DNA from: an uncultured Eubacteriales bacterium
GTDB taxonomy: Bacteria; Bacillota; Clostridia; Christensenellales; Aristaeellaceae
DNA length: 64,000 nt
Direction of reading: 5' to 3'
Assembly: GCA_902767315.1 (NCBI GenBank)
Contig: CACXHB010000015.1
Location: 31,056 to 95,055, forward strand
Made by a program: the position numbers and the translations under genes
Shown here: piece by piece, positions 60,514-64,000 of the stretch
How the letters are laid out: each line of letters starts with the position of its first letter
Numbering within the stretch: the first letter of the stretch is position 1
The notes under the pieces: generated by a model
Databases searched by the model: none
Seen by the model: only the letters and a program-made list of their open reading frames with translations
Told to the model about the DNA's origin: nothing

Positions 60514-61104
60514 TTATCTGATAGCCCCCAGCCGGTTCAGCGGCCAGACGCGCAGGACGATTTTTCCGACGATCTGCTCATCGGCCACGCAGCCCACCGC
60601 CGTATTGCGCGAATCCACGGAGGTGGAGCGGTGATCGCCCATGACGAACAGGCGGCCGTCCGGCACCTGCATCGGCAGGGTGAGATTACAATCGCCAAGT
60701 GCCTTTTCCTGTAGATACGGCTCGTCCAACGGTTCGTTATTGACGTAAACCGTGCCGTCCTCGTCGATGTCGATCCAGTCGCCGGGGCCGCAGATGACGC
60801 GCTTGACCAGAATTTTGTTATTATAATAGAAGGCCACGATGTCGCCGGTTTTGGGCTGGCTGGTCTTCACGGAGAAAACCACGTCGCCGTTTTGCAGGGT
60901 GGGCGTCATGGAATTGCCGTAAATCTGCAAAACCGGCAGCCACAGGGTCGCCACGAGAATCGCAATGGCCGCCACGGTAATCAGCGTGCAGACGGTGCCG
61001 CGCAGCACTCGGCGATAGCGGTCGGCGTATTTCACTCGCGCCAGCTCCGCCTCCAGCTGCGTCGTACTGGGGCGCTCCAACGGTTCAGATTGCCTGCTTT
61101 TCAT
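60514..61104 (-). CDS. lepB: Signal peptidase I
   Basis: Membrane serine protease of 196 residues that removes signal peptides. N-terminal helix, then catalytic blocks YGNSMTPTLQNGDVV (Ser), NKILVKRVICGPGD (Lys; bacterial type, not SipW His type), and FVMGDHRSTSVDSR. Its place just before the surface-protein gene suggests a dedicated peptidase for that substrate. Overlaps the coiled-coil gene by 4 bp. Confidence 0.93.
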   Translation of the reverse strand: MKSRQSEPLERPSTTQLEAELARVKYADRYRRVLRGTVCTLITVAAIAILVATLWLPVLQIYGNSMTPTLQNGDVVFSVKTSQPKTGDIVAFYYNNKILVKRVICGPGDWIDIDEDGTVYVNNEPLDEPYLQEKALGDCNLTLPMQVPDGRLFVMGDHRSTSVDSRNTAVGCVADEQIVGKIVLRVWPLNRLGAIR

Positions 61105-61601
61105 GCCTTATCCTTCTCCGCGGGAGAAATCAGTTCCCGCAGCGCGTCCCGCTGGGCGCAAAAGGCTTCCACCTGCCGCTGCACATCCTCCCAATAGGCG
61201 GAGGACTGCTGCTGCGCGGAGGCCGTCATCTCTTCGCATTTGGCCGGGGCCTCCGCCTCCATCCGGCTGCAGCGCCGCCGGGTTTCGGTCAGCGTCTCCT
61301 CAGCCTTCTGCCGCGCCTCGTCCTCCATGCGCTGGCAAAGGATCTGCTGCGCCCAGCTGCTGATGCGTTGAATGTTGTCCAAGTGTTGCTGCGCAGCCTG
61401 TTCCGCCGCATTGAACACGCCATTCAGCGCAAGCGCCGCCTCCGCAATTGATCCGGCCTTGGTAAGCGCGATGTTTTTGCCGATCAACGCCTGATTCGCC
61501 TGATTCAGCTGCTCCCGAAGGCGCTCGTTTTCCCGGCTTTCCTCCAGCAGCAATCCCAGCAGCTCGGCGCGGCTCAGTTTTCTCAGTTCGCGGTCGGTCA
61601 T
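61101..61601 (-). CDS. Coiled-coil protein of the sortase operon
   Basis: Protein of 166 residues, nearly all helical and charged. It starts TDRELRKLSRAELLGLLLEE, then long heptad-rich stretches (ENERLREQLNQANQALIG, MEDEARQKAEETLTETRRR). I cannot name a function. Similar coiled-coil proteins are sometimes found first in clostridial surface-protein loci. The start is the ATG at 61601 behind AGGAGAGAGG; it is first in the operon. Confidence 0.75.
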   Translation of the reverse strand: MTDRELRKLSRAELLGLLLEESRENERLREQLNQANQALIGKNIALTKAGSIAEAALALNGVFNAAEQAAQQHLDNIQRISSWAQQILCQRMEDEARQKAEETLTETRRRCSRMEAEAPAKCEEMTASAQQQSSAYWEDVQRQVEAFCAQRDALRELISPAEKDKA

Positions 61602-61911
61602 TTGTCCTCTCTCCTGTAAAACATGTTTTTTCCATCGCGATTGGCGGCTTGCGCACCGCCCGGCGATGAAGACAGCTTTCTCCTGAAATCGCTTCATTCT
61701 AGCGCAGGAATATGGGGGAACTTGTACAAAACCCAAAAACATATGCAAATAAACGGTAGAAATCCATATAAATATAATTTGCTTTTATGAAAAGTATCTT
61801 TGTCCATCGCGCCCCCGGAACGCCGCCCGTTTCGCTTTGGAACCACTGGCTTTTCCGCCGCCCGTATGGTATAGTAATAGTGATTTAACGCTGCGGACGG
61901 GGGGTGAAGGC
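61602..61911. other. Divergent intergenic region
   Basis: AT-rich stretch at 61725-61790 between the surface operon and the sensor pair. I found no promoter of good quality for the minus-strand operon. On the plus strand TATAGT (about 61870-61875) could be a -10 for the sensor gene. No gene is apparent. Confidence 0.35.
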
Positions 61912-63540
61912 ATGCGCGTTGCCAAAGGGAAATTCATCGCAAAATTTTCGGCTGCACTGGGGCTTTTCCTGCTGGCGGGGGTTTTTCGCCAGATCGACCG
62001 GATAACCGGGCCGCTGCCCTCCGCCGCCTGCTTTCTGCTGACCAATTTGATTTATATCGGCCTGGCCATGGCCTGGGGCTTTTCCATATCGCGGCGAATT
62101 CTGCACCGCAGCGACCGGCGATTTCTGCTGATGGGCTGCGCCATGACCGTGCTGTGGCTGTTTCTGCGGGCGGTGAAATATCGCTTTTTCACCGACGATA
62201 CCGTCACCCGGTATCTATGGTATCTATATTATGTGCCGCAGGTGCTCGCGCCGCTGTTCAGCCTGTTTGCCGCGCTGCAGCTGGGGCGGCGAGAGGACCG
62301 GCCCTTTGACCGCCGGTGGTATTGGATGCTGATTCCGGCGGCGCTGCTGATCGGCGGCGTGCTGACCAACGATGTGCACCATCAGGCCTTCCGGGCCGCG
62401 CCGGGCGCGGCGACGCTGGAGGCGGATTATACCCACGGATGGCTGTATTTTCTGGCCATGGGATGGATGGTAACGCTTCTGCTGGCCACCGGGATGATTA
62501 TTTTCCGCAAATGCCGCGTTTCCGAAAGCAGGCGGTATGCGTGGGCGCCGCCCTGCGTGTTTCTGGGGGGATTTGCCCTTTGCACGCTGAGTTTTGCCAA
62601 TATCTATACCTTTCACAAAATGCCGGAATGCTTCTGCCTGACGTATGCGGCGCTGTGGGAAAGCTGCCTTCAAATCGGCCTTTTGCCCACCAACGGCTAT
62701 TACCGGCATTTCTTTTCCGAATCCACCGTGGCCGCCCAGCTGGTGGACGGGCAAGGCCAGCCCGTTTACCGGGCGAAAAACGCGCCTGCGCTCACGAAAA
62801 ATCAATTGAGCGCGGCGGCCCGGGAATCCATTTTTCTGGATGCGGACACCCGGCTGCAGAGCGCGCCGGTGCAGGGCGGGCGGGTCTATTGGATCGAAGA
62901 CATTTCGCGGATCAACCGAATTCGAGGGCAGCTGGCGGAAATCAACGCCCAGCTGGCGGAAGAAAACGAGCTGATTCAGGCGGAAAACCAGCTGAAGCGC
63001 CAGCGGGCGCAGATTGAAGAACAGAATCGGCTCATGGACGCGATGACGATCCTCACCCAGCCGCAGCTACTTCAGATCAGCCGCCTATTGGAAAATGGAG
63101 ATGCGCAACACCTGGCGTACGTGTGCATTCTGGGGGCGTATATCAAACGGCGGGTCAACCTGGCGCTGATCTGTGAAAAAGCCGCGCAGGCGCCGGCGGA
63201 GGAGCTGGCCCATTGCGTCCGGGAATCCTTGACGTATCTGACGCAACACGGCGTTGTCTGCGCCCTGCATCTGGAGGGAACGGGCAGCGTCTGCAGCCGC
63301 GATATACAGACCGCGTACGATTTCTTTGAGGATTGCGTCGAATCCGCCCTCCCCTCCCTCAGTGCGCTGATGGTGCGGGTGGACTGCGGGGAAAAATTTT
63401 CCATTCGGCTGATGATGGAGGACGCGGCGGGACTGCCCAACGCGGAAAAATACGCCCAGAAAGGGCGGCTGACCCTGGACGACACAGACGGCTCGCTATG
63501 CGCGACGCTCTCTTTTGCACAAGGAGGTAACCGCTTATGA
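61912..63540 (+). CDS. Membrane sensor with 7TM N-terminus and coiled-coil cytoplasmic domain
   Basis: 542 residues. Seven or so membrane helices fill the first ~230 residues, as in HisKA_7TM sensor proteins; then a PAS-like part, a coiled coil (AEINAQLAEENELIQAENQL) and a C-terminal region of about 150 residues that looks like a worn histidine-kinase ATPase domain without clear N, G1 or G2 boxes. It is followed in ATGA overlap by a second sensor gene. Start ATG 61912 behind GGGGGGTGAAGGC. Confidence 0.78.
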   Translation: MRVAKGKFIAKFSAALGLFLLAGVFRQIDRITGPLPSAACFLLTNLIYIGLAMAWGFSISRRILHRSDRRFLLMGCAMTVLWLFLRAVKYRFFTDDTVTRYLWYLYYVPQVLAPLFSLFAALQLGRREDRPFDRRWYWMLIPAALLIGGVLTNDVHHQAFRAAPGAATLEADYTHGWLYFLAMGWMVTLLLATGMIIFRKCRVSESRRYAWAPPCVFLGGFALCTLSFANIYTFHKMPECFCLTYAALWESCLQIGLLPTNGYYRHFFSESTVAAQLVDGQGQPVYRAKNAPALTKNQLSAAARESIFLDADTRLQSAPVQGGRVYWIEDISRINRIRGQLAEINAQLAEENELIQAENQLKRQRAQIEEQNRLMDAMTILTQPQLLQISRLLENGDAQHLAYVCILGAYIKRRVNLALICEKAAQAPAEELAHCVRESLTYLTQHGVVCALHLEGTGSVCSRDIQTAYDFFEDCVESALPSLSALMVRVDCGEKFSIRLMMEDAAGLPNAEKYAQKGRLTLDDTDGSLCATLSFAQGGNRL

Positions 63541-64000
63541 GCGCCCTTTATGCAGGCTTTCTCTGTACGCTGCTGCTGACGGGCACGGTTGCCGGGCTGT
63601 TCGGCTGCATGAGCGCCGCCCGCTGCCACCGACGCGCCGCCTTTGCCCTCTGTCTGGCCATGGCCGCGCTGAACTTCATTCCGCTGACCGCGGTGCTCGC
63701 CCATCTGCCCACCTGCGGCGAGCTCTCCCCCGTGCCCTGGACCGCCGCGGCGCTGCTGCTCACGGCGCTGGGGCTGGCGGTAACGGCGCTTCTGGTGAAA
63801 CAAAACCGACATCGGCTTTCGCCGGTTTCCATCAAGGAAAGCTGCGACCATTTGCCCTGCGCCCTGTGCTTCGCCTGGGAAAACGGCCGACCCTGCCTGA
63901 AAAACCTCAAAATGGACGAATTGAGCCACCTTATCACAGGGGAAGCGCTCCTCAACGCCAACAGTTTTTGGAAAACCATTGAGAATCAGCCCATCGTCAC
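63537..64000 (+). CDS. Sensor protein, probable histidine kinase, cut by window edge
   Basis: The first 154 residues are visible. Two or three membrane helices (LLLTGTVAGLFGCM, AALLLTALGLAVTALLV) lead to a PAS-like segment (KESCDHLPCALCFAWENGRP and NLKMDELSHLITGEALLN). Such segments precede the kinase core in related two-component sensors, but the core lies outside the window. The ATG overlaps the previous stop by 4 bp, so the pair is translationally coupled. Confidence 0.65.
   Translation, partial: MSALYAGFLCTLLLTGTVAGLFGCMSAARCHRRAAFALCLAMAALNFIPLTAVLAHLPTCGELSPVPWTAAALLLTALGLAVTALLVKQNRHRLSPVSIKESCDHLPCALCFAWENGRPCLKNLKMDELSHLITGEALLNANSFWKTIENQPIV

Noticed and set aside
58086..60521. Plus-strand frame of 811 codons
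   Set aside because: Antisense of the LPXTG gene; its length is a by-product of codon use.

Overview
The window is GC-rich (by eye roughly 58-60% in genes) and reads as a chromosomal segment of a Gram-positive, spore-forming Clostridia-type anaerobe, probably an uncultured gut lineage. The evidence is the sporulation genes yqfC-yqfD in the canonical Firmicutes order yqfC-yqfD-phoH-pgpH-ybeY-cdd-era-recO, an LPXTG/sortase surface locus, a CdaA/CdaR cyclic-di-AMP module and a lysine riboswitch. I found no tRNA, rRNA, CRISPR array, transposase or phage gene. Exact taxonomy cannot be read from the sequence alone.

Layout. 1-9.7 kb: a truncated heavy-metal P-type ATPase, then a minus-strand operon of an ECF transporter (S, T and fused A-A' subunits) and two exporter-fold ABC proteins of IrtA/IrtB (YbtP/YbtQ) type, divergent from an AraC regulator with two direct-repeat half-sites 21 bp apart. 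9.7-18.6 kb: ATC hydrolase, GH35 beta-galactosidase, metallophosphoesterase, an oxidoreductase, a SWIM protein, ADP-ribosylglycohydrolase, a zinc-ribbon protein, and a two-gene operon of AraD with a catalytically degenerate MalK-like ATPase. 18.8-24.8 kb: cdaA-cdaR, a small membrane protein, a PIG-V-like glycosyltransferase, an SGNH hydrolase and an iron alcohol dehydrogenase. 25.1-32.2 kb: the conserved sporulation/RNA-maturation cluster, in which ybeY and cdd are one in-frame gene and dgkA is missing.

32.3-46.9 kb: a lysine-riboswitch-controlled amino-acid ABC transporter, a candidate glycan-active enzyme, a nucleotidyltransferase, a PAS protein, a MATE pump, lysA, an FMN-barrel protein, a YitT protein, an orphan peptide-binding protein, an M18 aminopeptidase and an rRNA/tRNA methyltransferase. 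47.0-55.1 kb: a propeller/solute-binding chimera, a MATE-MerR operon with a 19-bp-spacer operator promoter, a TetR regulator with its own palindromic operator, a secreted GLUG-repeat protein, and a third MATE pump, also with a 19-bp-spacer promoter. 55.3-61.6 kb: a cell-wall surface operon (coiled-coil protein, signal peptidase I, a very large His/Cys-repeat LPXTG protein, class C sortase). The large gene is split by an in-frame TAG. 61.9-64 kb: a 7TM sensor and the start of a probable kinase partner.

The most unusual items are the in-frame amber codon in the His/Cys-repeat LPXTG gene, the degenerate MalK paralogue, the YbeY-Cdd fusion with an internal ribosome site, the candidate metallophore-uptake module, and the regulatory sites (AraC half-sites, lysine riboswitch, MerR and TetR operators, and a terminator-like leader before a MATE gene).
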